Shown here: in pieces, positions 24,807-33,299 of the stretch
Numbering within the stretch: position 1 is the stretch's first letter
Layout of the letters: every line of letters begins with the position of its first letter
Assembly: GCA_017482685.1 (NCBI GenBank)
Contig: JAFUMP010000030.1
Coordinates: 1 to 38,600, forward strand
DNA length: 38,600 nucleotides
Reading direction: 5' to 3'
From: a bacterium
GTDB taxonomy: Bacteria > Cyanobacteriota > Vampirovibrionia > Gastranaerophilales > Gastranaerophilaceae
Notes under the pieces: generated by a model
The model's input: only the letters and a program-made list of their open reading frames with translations
What the model was told of the DNA's origin: nothing
Databases searched by the model: none
Program-made: the position numbers and the translations under genes

Positions 24807-25949
24807 ATGCAGCGCAAAGATTTTATAGATGTTAAAAGAATAGTAATCAAACTAGGTACAAATGTGCTTCGCAATAATGACGGTGAAGTTGCTTTGAGCC
24901 GTATCTATTCATTTATCGAAGATATTTCAAAACTTATAAAAGACGGCAAGGAAGTAATTATTGTAACAAGCGGTGCTGTTGGACTTGGCAAAAAAAAGCT
25001 TGAACTAGAATCGACAGAAGGAGATGGTGTAAAACAAGCTTGTGCTGCAGTTGGACAGAGTCGTTTAATGTCATATTACGAAGCAGGTTTTGCTACATTT
25101 GATATTCCTGTTGCACAAATTCTTTTAACAGAAGACGATTTTTCTATGCGTCATAGATATTTAAGTCTAAGAACAACCTTGAACAAACTCCTTGAGCTTG
25201 GTGTTGTACCTATAATTAATCAAAACGATACCGTTTCTACAATAGAATTAAACGATATGCTTGCAGGAATGCAAGTTTGCTTCTCAGACAATGACAAGCT
25301 TTCTGCACTTGTATCTAGTGAACTTGATGCTGACTTATTAATTTTGTTATCAGATATTGATGGGCTTTACACTTCAAATCCAAAAGAAGATTCAAACGCA
25401 GAATTAATTCAAGAAGTTGATTGCGTTACTGATGAAATTTTAAGTCTTGGAACTGGAGCTTCTGACGGTGGTCGTGGTGGAATGAAAACTAAACTTGAAG
25501 CTGCAAAACTTGTAACTCGTTTTGGAGGCAAAGTACTTATAGCAAATGGTAAACAACCTTACGTTATAAACAAAATTTTTGCAGGAGAAGATTTAGGCAC
25601 AATGTTTATTCCAACAAGCGAAAACCTTTCAGGGAAAAAGCGTTGGATTGGATATGCAACAAACGTAAAGGGTAAGCTAATAGTCAATGATGGTGCTAAA
25701 AAGGCTATTTTAGATAAATGCACAAGCCTTTTACCAATTGGAATTATTGAAATAATAAACGATTTCAAACAAGGAGAAGTTGTTTCCATTTGCGACGAAT
25801 CGGGATGTGAATTTGCTCGTGGAATGGTTAACTATGATTCAGAAGAATGTAAAAAAATTATGGGCGCGCACTCTGATAATATTCTTGAAATATTAGGCTA
25901 TAAAAATTATGATGCAGTGATTACAAGAGATAATATTACTGATTTATAA
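24807..25949 (+). CDS. proB: Glutamate 5-kinase
   Basis: Phosphorylates glutamate in the first step of proline synthesis. The 380-residue protein has an amino-acid-kinase domain with I-V-I-K-L-G-T-N-V (10-18), T-S-G-A-V-G-L-G, I-N-Q-N-D-T-V and S-D-I-D-G-L-Y motifs. A C-terminal PUA domain (about 285-365) is present, as in full-length ProB. It lies 9 bp after thrC and is likely co-transcribed with it. proA is not visible in the window. Confidence 0.96.
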   Translation: MQRKDFIDVKRIVIKLGTNVLRNNDGEVALSRIYSFIEDISKLIKDGKEVIIVTSGAVGLGKKKLELESTEGDGVKQACAAVGQSRLMSYYEAGFATFDIPVAQILLTEDDFSMRHRYLSLRTTLNKLLELGVVPIINQNDTVSTIELNDMLAGMQVCFSDNDKLSALVSSELDADLLILLSDIDGLYTSNPKEDSNAELIQEVDCVTDEILSLGTGASDGGRGGMKTKLEAAKLVTRFGGKVLIANGKQPYVINKIFAGEDLGTMFIPTSENLSGKKRWIGYATNVKGKLIVNDGAKKAILDKCTSLLPIGIIEIINDFKQGEVVSICDESGCEFARGMVNYDSEECKKIMGAHSDNILEILGYKNYDAVITRDNITDL

Positions 25950-26050
25950 TCTCAAAACTTTATTTTATTAATATAACTTCACAAAAACCGCAATTTTTTT
26001 CAAGATATTGTTTTTATATTAATAGTAGAATTCTATTATGGTAGTGTGAC

Positions 26051-26827
26051 GTGTCAAAAATTAGCAATAATTATGGAATTAATAATAACAATTATTATTA
26101 TGAACAACGGAGCGACTTAGAAAAAGAGCTCGGCTGGGTTCTTGCAACAACAGCATCAGGGCTAATTTATAAATCACTACCGTCATTTTCAAATCCGTTT
26201 TTAAAACAAATGAGCAAAGAGCACGCAAACAATCATCTTTATAAAGATGTCTTTATTAAAGCTGTTGAAAATTCTGGACTAAAAGAAAAAGGACTTAAAC
26301 TTATACACGAAGCTAATCCACAAACCGATATTGGCAGAGGATTAAACGCTTGTTTTGTCCCAGCAACAAAAGAAATTAGATTAAATGCAGAAAAAGCTAC
26401 TATCTCAGGATTCCACGAACTCGGACACGCAATGAACAACATGAAGGGAGGCTGGGGAAAATTCTTACAAAAGCTTAGAGGCCCTGGATACGCTATTGCC
26501 GGTTTAATGGGTAGTATTGCATTACTTTCAAGAAATAAACCAAAAGGTGAAAAAAGAGATTTAAAAGATTTAATACTAGATAATAGTGGTAAAATCGCAT
26601 TTGCTGCAATGTTGCCAACTGTAATTGAAGAATCTATGGCTAGCTATAAAGGTGTTAAAATGGCTAGAGAAGCTGGTCTTGCTGAACCATTAGTTAATAA
26701 CCTCAAAAAATTCTATAAAAAAGCTTTATTAAGCTATGGCGGATATGCAATTGTAACTGGCCTTGCAGTATATGCAACCAGCAAAATAATGGAAAAATTC
26801 ACACGACCTAAAAAAATTGAATACTAA
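26051..26827 (+). CDS. Putative membrane zinc metallopeptidase (HELGH)
   Basis: A 258-residue protein starting at GTG (26051) with no ribosome-binding site. The N-terminus is Asn/Tyr-rich. Residues 119-130 read S-G-F-H-E-L-G-H-A-M-N-N, an HExxH zinc site (H122, E123, H126). V-I-E-E-S-M-A-S-Y (192-199) offers a glutamate as third ligand, the gluzincin arrangement. Hydrophobic segments lie at about 147-160, 182-192 and 230-246, so the site would be at the membrane. The family is not one I can name. It converges with the lipoprotein gene, with only 18 bp between stops. Confidence 0.6.
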   Translation: MSKISNNYGINNNNYYYEQRSDLEKELGWVLATTASGLIYKSLPSFSNPFLKQMSKEHANNHLYKDVFIKAVENSGLKEKGLKLIHEANPQTDIGRGLNACFVPATKEIRLNAEKATISGFHELGHAMNNMKGGWGKFLQKLRGPGYAIAGLMGSIALLSRNKPKGEKRDLKDLILDNSGKIAFAAMLPTVIEESMASYKGVKMAREAGLAEPLVNNLKKFYKKALLSYGGYAIVTGLAVYATSKIMEKFTRPKKIEY

Positions 26828-26845
26828 AAAACAGGATTATTGCTT

Positions 26846-27802
26846 CTATGAAGAAATTCTATCTATCTCATTATGTTCAGAATCTAAAATTTTAATAGCT
26901 TTTCTTTCCCCATTCAAATATGTCGATTCTGCAACATTAATTAGTTCATAATTTTCATTATAAATAGATTCCTGAATCTTTAATCCATTTTCATATTTAT
27001 TTATTAAACTTACACTGTCAATTGAATCATGTGAATTATAAAAAGTTAAATGAGAAATATTTGGCCCATCATAATTCACAGTCAAGCTCATTGTGATTTT
27101 GCCATTATTATCATAAAAAATATGTTCTTTTCTTAAATTAGAATCATCATTTTGAGATTCTTTTAATATCGATACAATTTTTTCATCAGCATCTTTCATT
27201 GCATATTTTATCGAAATATTATCATCATAGTTCCAAATTTCTGTAAATTTTACTTTATTATTTTCATCAAAAACCCTATGACTTAAAGGACGTTTAGTTT
27301 CTGTTGTTTCATCAAAAATCCATTCTTCACCTAATGGATTATTTAATGATGTAAAGACTTCACCGTCAATTCCTGCATAACCTGCATTATGAAACGTAGT
27401 TTCACCATTTGAACTAATTTTTGCAAACTGTAAATCATGGCGCTGAAATACCTTCGCATGGACTGCTGGATTTTGTAAAATTATAAAAACATCATCTTCA
27501 TCTTGTTTTAAAAAGTAAAAACCTTGTGAAGCTTCTAAAAGACTATCAATTTTGTTTTTTAAAGCTTTCGGCATCTTAGAAATTTCTACTATCGAAAATA
27601 ATGGCAAATCATAAAGACTAGAAGAATATAAATCATATTCTATTTTCGATGGAGTTTTTTTAACTGTATTAACAGGAACAACTTTAAGTTGTTCTGTATC
27701 TAATATCTGTTCTTTTTGGACATCTTTTTTTACGCCACAACCTGTTAAAAGTAATAAGACAATGAATAAAAATAAACCTTTACGAAGTCTATCTAATTGC
27801 AT
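26846..27802 (-). CDS. Putative lipoprotein of unknown function
   Basis: A 318-residue protein with a lipoprotein signal: basic L-D-R-L-R-K-G, a hydrophobic core and the lipobox L-L-T-G-C at about 18-22. The mature protein starts C-G-V-K-K-D and is probably anchored in the inner or outer membrane. The central part has V-F-I-I-L-Q-N-P. The C-terminal half has recurrent beta-strand units of the form Y-D-N-N-G-K-I-T-M-S and Y-E-N-G-L-K-I-Q-E-S, spaced about 30 residues apart, resembling toxin-type or MORN-like antiparallel repeats. GGGGA lies 8 nt before the ATG. It is divergent from nanE across an 80-bp gap. Confidence 0.75.
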   Translation of the reverse strand: MQLDRLRKGLFLFIVLLLLTGCGVKKDVQKEQILDTEQLKVVPVNTVKKTPSKIEYDLYSSSLYDLPLFSIVEISKMPKALKNKIDSLLEASQGFYFLKQDEDDVFIILQNPAVHAKVFQRHDLQFAKISSNGETTFHNAGYAGIDGEVFTSLNNPLGEEWIFDETTETKRPLSHRVFDENNKVKFTEIWNYDDNISIKYAMKDADEKIVSILKESQNDDSNLRKEHIFYDNNGKITMSLTVNYDGPNISHLTFYNSHDSIDSVSLINKYENGLKIQESIYNENYELINVAESTYLNGERKAIKILDSEHNEIDRISS

Positions 27803-27869
27803 ACTTAATTCCCCTTACATTTTTATTATAACCCTTTTTTTTATAGTCGCAATACTATTTTTTTTGTTG

Positions 27870-27875
27870 TAAAAT
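27870..27875 (+). promoter_or_regulatory. Possible -10 box of nanE, leaderless arrangement
   Basis: TAAAAT ends 6 nt before the ATG at 27882, the same distance as at the TPR gene. No Shine-Dalgarno sequence is present. The -35 region is weak. Confidence 0.35.
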
Positions 27876-27881
27876 TATTGC

Positions 27882-28559
27882 ATGATTCTTGAAAAATTAA
27901 AGGGAAAAATAATAGTTTCGTCACAAGCCATGCCAGAAGAGCCTTTCTATGAAGAAAAGTGTATGTTGGCTATGATGCAATCTGTTATAAACGGAGGTGC
28001 CGCAGGACTTCGAGTTGCAGGAGTGAGGGACGTAATTAACGCCCGAACATTTAATGTTCCAACTATAGGTCTTACAAAACCAGATAAGTTACCAGAGAAT
28101 TGGAAAAGTGTTGTATATATTACTCCAGGAATAAAACAAGTGAAAGAATTAATTGAAGCGGGTGCTGATATTATTGCTTTTGACGGCACATCAAGACCTA
28201 GACCTGATGGTTCAGATTTAAAACAAATTATAGAATTAATCCACTTTGCAGGACGACTCGCAATGGCTGATATTTCTACATACGAAGAAGGGCTTAATTG
28301 TGCAGAGTTAGGAGCAGATATTATATCCACTACTCTTGCAGGGTACACCGAAGAATCTCTAACAGATTCTGAATCACCTAATTTTGAACTATTAAAAAAA
28401 CTTGTTGATTCGATGTCAAAACCTGTTTTTCTTGAAGGAAGAGTTTGGAATCCACAAGAAGTAAAAAAAGCTTTTGAACTTGGCGCACATTCGGTTGTTA
28501 TAGGCTCAGCTATAACAAGACCACATTTAATTACAAAAAGATTTACTGAAGGTTTATAA
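27882..28559 (+). CDS. nanE: N-acetylmannosamine-6-phosphate 2-epimerase
   Basis: Converts ManNAc-6-P to GlcNAc-6-P in amino-sugar use. The 225-residue TIM-barrel protein shows family motifs: I-V-S-S-Q-A at the N-terminus, G-G-A-A-G-L-R, P-T-I-G-L-T-K, A-D-I-I-A-F-D-G-T-x-R-x-R-P, M-A-D-I-S-T, G-A-D-I-I-S-T-T-L-A-G-Y-T, and a phosphate-binding G-S-A-I-T-R-P end. Length is normal. The ROK kinase starts one base after its stop, which fits a ManNAc kinase/epimerase pair. No sialate lyase or transporter gene is in the window. Confidence 0.94.
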   Translation: MILEKLKGKIIVSSQAMPEEPFYEEKCMLAMMQSVINGGAAGLRVAGVRDVINARTFNVPTIGLTKPDKLPENWKSVVYITPGIKQVKELIEAGADIIAFDGTSRPRPDGSDLKQIIELIHFAGRLAMADISTYEEGLNCAELGADIISTTLAGYTEESLTDSESPNFELLKKLVDSMSKPVFLEGRVWNPQEVKKAFELGAHSVVIGSAITRPHLITKRFTEGL

Positions 28560-28560
28560 T

Positions 28561-29436
28561 ATGAAAAAAGCATTAGCATTTGATATTGGTGGCACAAAAA
28601 TATATAGTGCAATAATTGATGAAACAGGCAATATAATTTCAGAAATTGAAAAATTTTCAACACCTAAAACTTTAGAAGGAATAAAAGAACTTTTAAAAAA
28701 TGAAATTGCAAAGCACGAAAATGCTATTGATATCGTTGCAATAGCTACAGCTGGAGCTATTGATAATGACAACAAAAAAGTTTTAGGCTCTACAGGAAAT
28801 CTTGTTGAAGGCTATTATACAATAGATTTTCAAAGCCTTAGTACAAAAAGAGTTTTTCTTGAAAATGATGCTAATTCTGCAGCTTGGGCTGAATACAAAA
28901 TCGGAGCTTCACAAAATACATCTGTTTCAGTAATGCTTACACTTGGAACAGGTGTTGGAGGTGGTATTATCATAAATAATAAACTCCTAAAAGGAAAATC
29001 TGGTGCAGCAGGAGAAATGCATTTTAAAATACGCAATGATAGACATAGAAAGTGTACTTGTGGAAGCTGGGATTGTTTTGAAGCCTATGCATCAGGCACT
29101 GCTCTAAAATGGGACGCTGAGGAAATGTTAAACAATCCAAACGTAACAACTTATGATGTAATTGAAGGGGTTAATTGTAATGACCCCGAAATGATATCAG
29201 TATTTAATCGTTGGCAAGACGATTTAACAACTGGGATTATTGGTTTAGCAAACATTTTTGATCCTGATTGTATTGTATTATCTGGATCAATGGCACAATT
29301 TGTAGATACAAAAAAAGTAGAAGAAATTGTAAACCAAGAAATCGTAACAACTCCAACTTCAATCCGTTTAGGTACTGCTGGTAATTATTCGGGCATAATA
29401 GGTGTAGCGCTTCTTGCTATAGAAAGAGGGCTGTAA
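28561..29436 (+). CDS. ROK-family sugar kinase, probably N-acetylmannosamine kinase
   Basis: A 291-residue ROK kinase. The ATP-binding D-I-G-G-T-K lies at residues 8-13. The catalytic base is in E-N-D-A-N-S-A-A. G-T-G-V-G-G-G is the sugar-binding glycine segment. The ROK zinc site is formed by G-E-M-H and C-T-C-G-S-W-D-C-F-E. Glucokinase and NanK cannot be separated by motif alone; adjacency to nanE with a 1-bp gap favours ManNAc kinase. Its stop overlaps the next gene's ATG by one base (TAATG). Confidence 0.88.
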   Translation: MKKALAFDIGGTKIYSAIIDETGNIISEIEKFSTPKTLEGIKELLKNEIAKHENAIDIVAIATAGAIDNDNKKVLGSTGNLVEGYYTIDFQSLSTKRVFLENDANSAAWAEYKIGASQNTSVSVMLTLGTGVGGGIIINNKLLKGKSGAAGEMHFKIRNDRHRKCTCGSWDCFEAYASGTALKWDAEEMLNNPNVTTYDVIEGVNCNDPEMISVFNRWQDDLTTGIIGLANIFDPDCIVLSGSMAQFVDTKKVEEIVNQEIVTTPTSIRLGTAGNYSGIIGVALLAIERGL

Positions 29437-29651
29437 TGGGTAAAGCAAAACGTAGAAGCCTCAAACAAGGAATTAATGATAGATTTCAATACATGACTAG
29501 AGAATCGGCCCTAGATTCTGTAATAAAAAACATGGATAATAAAAATGAAGTTATTGATACCATTACTTTATTTGGTTTCACAGCAGAAGAAATGTTAGAA
29601 GCTGGAGCTGAATACGAAGATGTAATGGCACTTGGTGGATTAGTTAATTAA
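29436..29651 (+). CDS. Small unknown protein
   Basis: A 71-residue protein whose ATG overlaps the ROK kinase stop (TAATG), indicating coupled translation. It has a basic N-terminus (G-K-A-K-R-R-S-L-K-Q-G) and an acidic C-terminal half (F-T-A-E-E-M-L-E-A-G-A-E-Y-E-D-V). No signal peptide or membrane segment. I do not recognise it. The coupling and consistent codon use argue for a real gene. Confidence 0.65.
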   Translation: MGKAKRRSLKQGINDRFQYMTRESALDSVIKNMDNKNEVIDTITLFGFTAEEMLEAGAEYEDVMALGGLVN

Positions 29652-29668
29652 CAAAATAAAGGTATTAA

Positions 29669-30655
29669 ATGTTTAAAAAAACAACATCTATAATGGAATG
29701 CTCTAGAATTTTTTCACTCCCTACAACTATATTTTCTTGGTTAGTAATCTTTACTTATGGAGTAATAGATTCTGGCAATATTTTATACGGATTAATAACA
29801 TTTATAGGCCTTTGCTTTGCTCATTTAGGTACAAATTTAATTGATGATTATTTTGATTATAAATATCTTATAAAACAAGTTAATTTCGATAAAAAAGAAT
29901 ATTTAAAACATTCGCAAAAAACAAAGTGCCGTTATTTAATAAGTGGTCAAATGAAAGAATCACAAATAATAAAAATTATAATTTTTCATTTTTCAATAGC
30001 TTTATTATCAGGTTTATTTTTATTCCTTAAATGCGGAGTTGGAGTTCTATATTTCGCACTAATTGGAGCAGGAATTGCGCTTTTATATCCTTTTGTCTCA
30101 AGATTTTGTCTTTCCGAAATTGCAGTTGCTATAGCTTACGGCCCAGCACTTTTTGGAGGGGTTTATTACGTAATGACAGGAACATACTCAAATGATGTTT
30201 ACATTTTATCAATCCCAACAATGCTAATGACTGTTGTTTTACTTTATATTCACACTGTAATGGATTACGACTTTGATACAGCAGAAGGTAAATTTACGAT
30301 TGCTAACAGGTTTAATTCTCAGCTTGATTCATTAATTATTTTAAAAATACTCTTATTCGCAGCATATTTATCATTAATTTTGTTATGTATTTTTGATATT
30401 TTAGACTGGCAAGTCTTTATTGTTTGTTTAACAATACCACTTTCTATTGATCTATATAATTCATTAAAAGAGTTTTCATGCAACTCTGAAAATATGCCTG
30501 AAAAAAAATGGTACCATTTTCCAATGGAAAAATTAAATTACTTTATAGAACGTAATGAAGGCTCTTTTATGTTTAGAATGCTTCAAGCAAGAAATCTTAT
30601 GATGTTTTTTGCAATATTTCTAACCCTAGCTATAATAATTTCTTTAGGTTTATAA
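29669..30655 (+). CDS. UbiA-family prenyltransferase
   Basis: A 328-residue integral membrane protein with about eight or nine hydrophobic helices. The two aspartate-rich UbiA motifs are present: N-L-I-D-D-Y-F-D (56-63) and D-Y-D-F-D-T-A-E-G-K-F-T (199-210). They bind the prenyl diphosphate through Mg2+. The acceptor is not certain. MenA-like enzymes (menaquinone) are the nearest guess, since the short N-x-x-D-D-x-x-D form occurs in that branch, but other quinone or lipid prenyltransferases are possible. AAAGG precedes the ATG. It follows the 71-residue gene by 17 bp. Confidence 0.82.
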   Translation: MFKKTTSIMECSRIFSLPTTIFSWLVIFTYGVIDSGNILYGLITFIGLCFAHLGTNLIDDYFDYKYLIKQVNFDKKEYLKHSQKTKCRYLISGQMKESQIIKIIIFHFSIALLSGLFLFLKCGVGVLYFALIGAGIALLYPFVSRFCLSEIAVAIAYGPALFGGVYYVMTGTYSNDVYILSIPTMLMTVVLLYIHTVMDYDFDTAEGKFTIANRFNSQLDSLIILKILLFAAYLSLILLCIFDILDWQVFIVCLTIPLSIDLYNSLKEFSCNSENMPEKKWYHFPMEKLNYFIERNEGSFMFRMLQARNLMMFFAIFLTLAIIISLGL

Positions 30656-30701
30656 AAAGAATTATATTTTTGGTAAAATATTCCTATAAGCGAGGAATAT
30701 T

Positions 30702-33278
30702 ATGAATTGTTTTTTTAGAGATCAACACGAAGCTTTATATAATGCTACAAAGCCTTATCAATATGTAGGTGGAGAATTTTTATCTAGAAATAAAGATTTT
30801 GATAGCGCAAAAGTAAGATTTGCATTTGTCTTTCCTGATAAGTATGAAATAGGAATTAGTAATCTTGGAGTAAGAATTATTTATGATAGGGTAAACGCTC
30901 AAGAAGGTATGATGGCAGATCGTGCGTATGCACCAGAGCCTGATTTTAAACCTGAATTTCTATATGGTGTTGAATCTAAAAGAGCGTTAAAAGATTTTGA
31001 TGGAATCGGTTTTTCTTTGCAATATGAACTTTCTTATCCGACAGTTTTAAAAATGCTTGAAATGTCTGGCATTGGGGTTCGTAATGATGAGCGTAAAGAA
31101 GATGAGCCGATTGTGTTTGCTGGTGGGCCTTGCGCATTTAACCCATTGCCATTAAGCGATTTTATCGATGTATTTTGCATAGGTGATGGCGAAGAAATGA
31201 TGGTTGAAGTCTGCGAAGTCTTAGAACAAACTAAAGGGAAACCTAGAAAAGAACGTATTGCTGAGCTTTGCAAAATAGAAGGTTGTTGGGGGCGTTCTTT
31301 GAATCCCTCCCTGGATGGGGAGGGTAAGGGTGGGGTGACCTTATTTACCCCAGTCAACAAACGTCTATCACCTCTAATAAACGAATACGCATCAACATCT
31401 TATCCTATACCATTTTCAAGTTCAGTTCACGATAGAGCGATTATAGAAATCCGTCGTGGATGTGGAAGAATGTGTCGTTTCTGTCAGCCGGGACACGTTA
31501 CTTTGCCGATTCGTGAACGAGAAGCAGAAGATATCATTAAGATTACAAAAGAGCTTGTAAATAATACAGGATATGATGAATATTCTTTATTATCGCTTTC
31601 TTCAAACGATTATAAAAATATTAACGAAGTTATAAAAGAGCTTGCGCTTGATTTTAATAAACGCAAAATCTCTGTATCACTTCCGAGTCAAAGAATCGAC
31701 GGATTTAATTTGGAACTTGCTAATTTAATGCAATCTGTGCGTAAATCTACAATGACACTTGCTCCTGAAGCCGGAAGTCAAAGACTTAGAAACGTAATAA
31801 AGAAGAATATTTCAGAAGAACAGATTATTAACGCTGCTCTTACGCTTTATGAAAACGGCTGGTCAAAATTAAAATTTTACTTCATTTGCGGACTTCCGAC
31901 TGAAACTTTGGAAGATATGGACGAAATGGCTGAGCTTTTAAACAAGATTAAATATCGTGCAAAACTTCTTAAGCGTGAAAAAGATTTAAAACACGGATTT
32001 GAAATAACTTGTACGCTTTCAATCTTTGTACCTAAGCCATTTACTCCGTTCCAATGGTGTGGACAAATGGATTTGGATGAAGTGACAGCGCATATAATGT
32101 ATTTAAAAGAAAAAACAAAGCATATTAAAGGCTTAAAAATCAATTATCATGAGAAATTTGTATCTCAAATTGAAGCTGTGCTAACTCGTGGAGATGCAAG
32201 TCTTTGCAAATACATTGAGGCTCTTTATAAAAAAGGTTGCTATCTTGATGCTTGGGGAGAACAGTTTGATAAAGATGTTTGGCGTGAAACTGCGGAAGAA
32301 TGTGGGCTTTCGCTTGAGGAACTGGCTCAACATCAATTTGATTTACAAGAAACCCTTCCTTGGGATTTTATAAATGTTGGTCTTGATAAATCTTGGCTGC
32401 AAAACGAGTATCAAGAAGCTATGAAACAGAGATGTGAGTTTAATTTACAGCCGACTTGCGAACAAAAATGCGTAAATTGTGGTGTTTGTAAAAACTTAAA
32501 AACAAAAAAAGTGCTTGCAAAACCATATATTGCGTCAAAAGAAGCTCAAGAAGTTTTAAATGTTGAGCCAATTGATGTGACAAGAGTCCATCCGGATAAA
32601 GATATCCCTGTTTATAGATATCGTCTAAAAATTACTAAAAAAGGTTTGTTGAAATATTTTTCACACCTTGATTGGCAAAATACTTTTCATAAAGTACTCG
32701 CAAGAACTGGACTAAGAATGGCTTATACTTTAGGCTTTAATCCAACAATGAAGGTTTCAATGGGGATTGCACTTCCACTTTTTGCAGAATCAGAAGGCGA
32801 ATTAGTTGATATCGAAATACTGGATAACTTGTCTCCACAAGAAGTTATGGATGTTATAAACCCTAAACTCCCAGATGGCGCAAGAGTTATAGAGGCAAAA
32901 GAAGTCGAACGCTATGCAACAGCCGTCGATATCTGCGCTCATTGGGCTGAATATAAGATTACGCCTTATTTTAAGTCGAATGAAGCAGAGCTTTACAATT
33001 TTGAAAAAATAAAGTATGATATAGAAAGAGTTTTATCTTCAGATTCAATTTTAATCACGAAGAAAAACAAAAAAGGTTTAGAAAAAACAACAGATTTTAA
33101 AAGATCTATAGGTAGTTATAGATTTACAGAAGATAGTCTGTTCATACATCTTAAAACCGGTCAAGGTTCAGAAATACCTGCGCTTAGAGCAGATAGTTTA
33201 ATGGAGCTTGTCGATAAGAATAGAATATTCAATATCACAAGATTAAGATTCCTTGGCGAAACTTTGAGAGAACTATAG
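30702..33278 (+). CDS. Fused radical-SAM (TIGR03960) and DUF2344 (TIGR03936) protein
   Basis: An 858-residue two-domain protein. The N-terminal part has a B12-binding-like region and a radical-SAM core whose 4Fe-4S site is C254-x3-C258-x2-C261 in R-R-G-C-G-R-M-C-R-F-C. S-L-P-S-Q-R-I and L-A-P-E-A-G-S-Q-R are core motifs. A C-x3-C-x2-C cluster (T-C-E-Q-K-C-V-N-C-G-V-C) lies near the junction. The C-terminal part (about 635-855) starts Y-R-Y-R-L-K-I-T-K-K-G with F-S-H-L-D-W, the DUF2344 signature. Its fusion and its place before RNase G/E recur in several phyla; the substrate is unknown. GAGGAA precedes the ATG. Residues 201-213 are an in-frame repeat insertion. Confidence 0.9.
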   Translation: MNCFFRDQHEALYNATKPYQYVGGEFLSRNKDFDSAKVRFAFVFPDKYEIGISNLGVRIIYDRVNAQEGMMADRAYAPEPDFKPEFLYGVESKRALKDFDGIGFSLQYELSYPTVLKMLEMSGIGVRNDERKEDEPIVFAGGPCAFNPLPLSDFIDVFCIGDGEEMMVEVCEVLEQTKGKPRKERIAELCKIEGCWGRSLNPSLDGEGKGGVTLFTPVNKRLSPLINEYASTSYPIPFSSSVHDRAIIEIRRGCGRMCRFCQPGHVTLPIREREAEDIIKITKELVNNTGYDEYSLLSLSSNDYKNINEVIKELALDFNKRKISVSLPSQRIDGFNLELANLMQSVRKSTMTLAPEAGSQRLRNVIKKNISEEQIINAALTLYENGWSKLKFYFICGLPTETLEDMDEMAELLNKIKYRAKLLKREKDLKHGFEITCTLSIFVPKPFTPFQWCGQMDLDEVTAHIMYLKEKTKHIKGLKINYHEKFVSQIEAVLTRGDASLCKYIEALYKKGCYLDAWGEQFDKDVWRETAEECGLSLEELAQHQFDLQETLPWDFINVGLDKSWLQNEYQEAMKQRCEFNLQPTCEQKCVNCGVCKNLKTKKVLAKPYIASKEAQEVLNVEPIDVTRVHPDKDIPVYRYRLKITKKGLLKYFSHLDWQNTFHKVLARTGLRMAYTLGFNPTMKVSMGIALPLFAESEGELVDIEILDNLSPQEVMDVINPKLPDGARVIEAKEVERYATAVDICAHWAEYKITPYFKSNEAELYNFEKIKYDIERVLSSDSILITKKNKKGLEKTTDFKRSIGSYRFTEDSLFIHLKTGQGSEIPALRADSLMELVDKNRIFNITRLRFLGETLREL
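31302..31340 (+). repeat. GC-rich palindromic insert within the radical-SAM gene
   Basis: About 39 bp of GC-rich sequence with a CCTCCC / GGGAGG hairpin, unlike the AT-rich gene around it. It encodes N-P-S-L-D-G-E-G-K-G-G-V-T (201-213). The phrase resembles dispersed palindromic repeats (P-S-x-x-G-E-G-x-x-G) that sit in and between genes of other bacteria. The frame is kept. Confidence 0.55.
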
Positions 33279-33299
33279 TAGTAAAGGATTTAAGAAACA

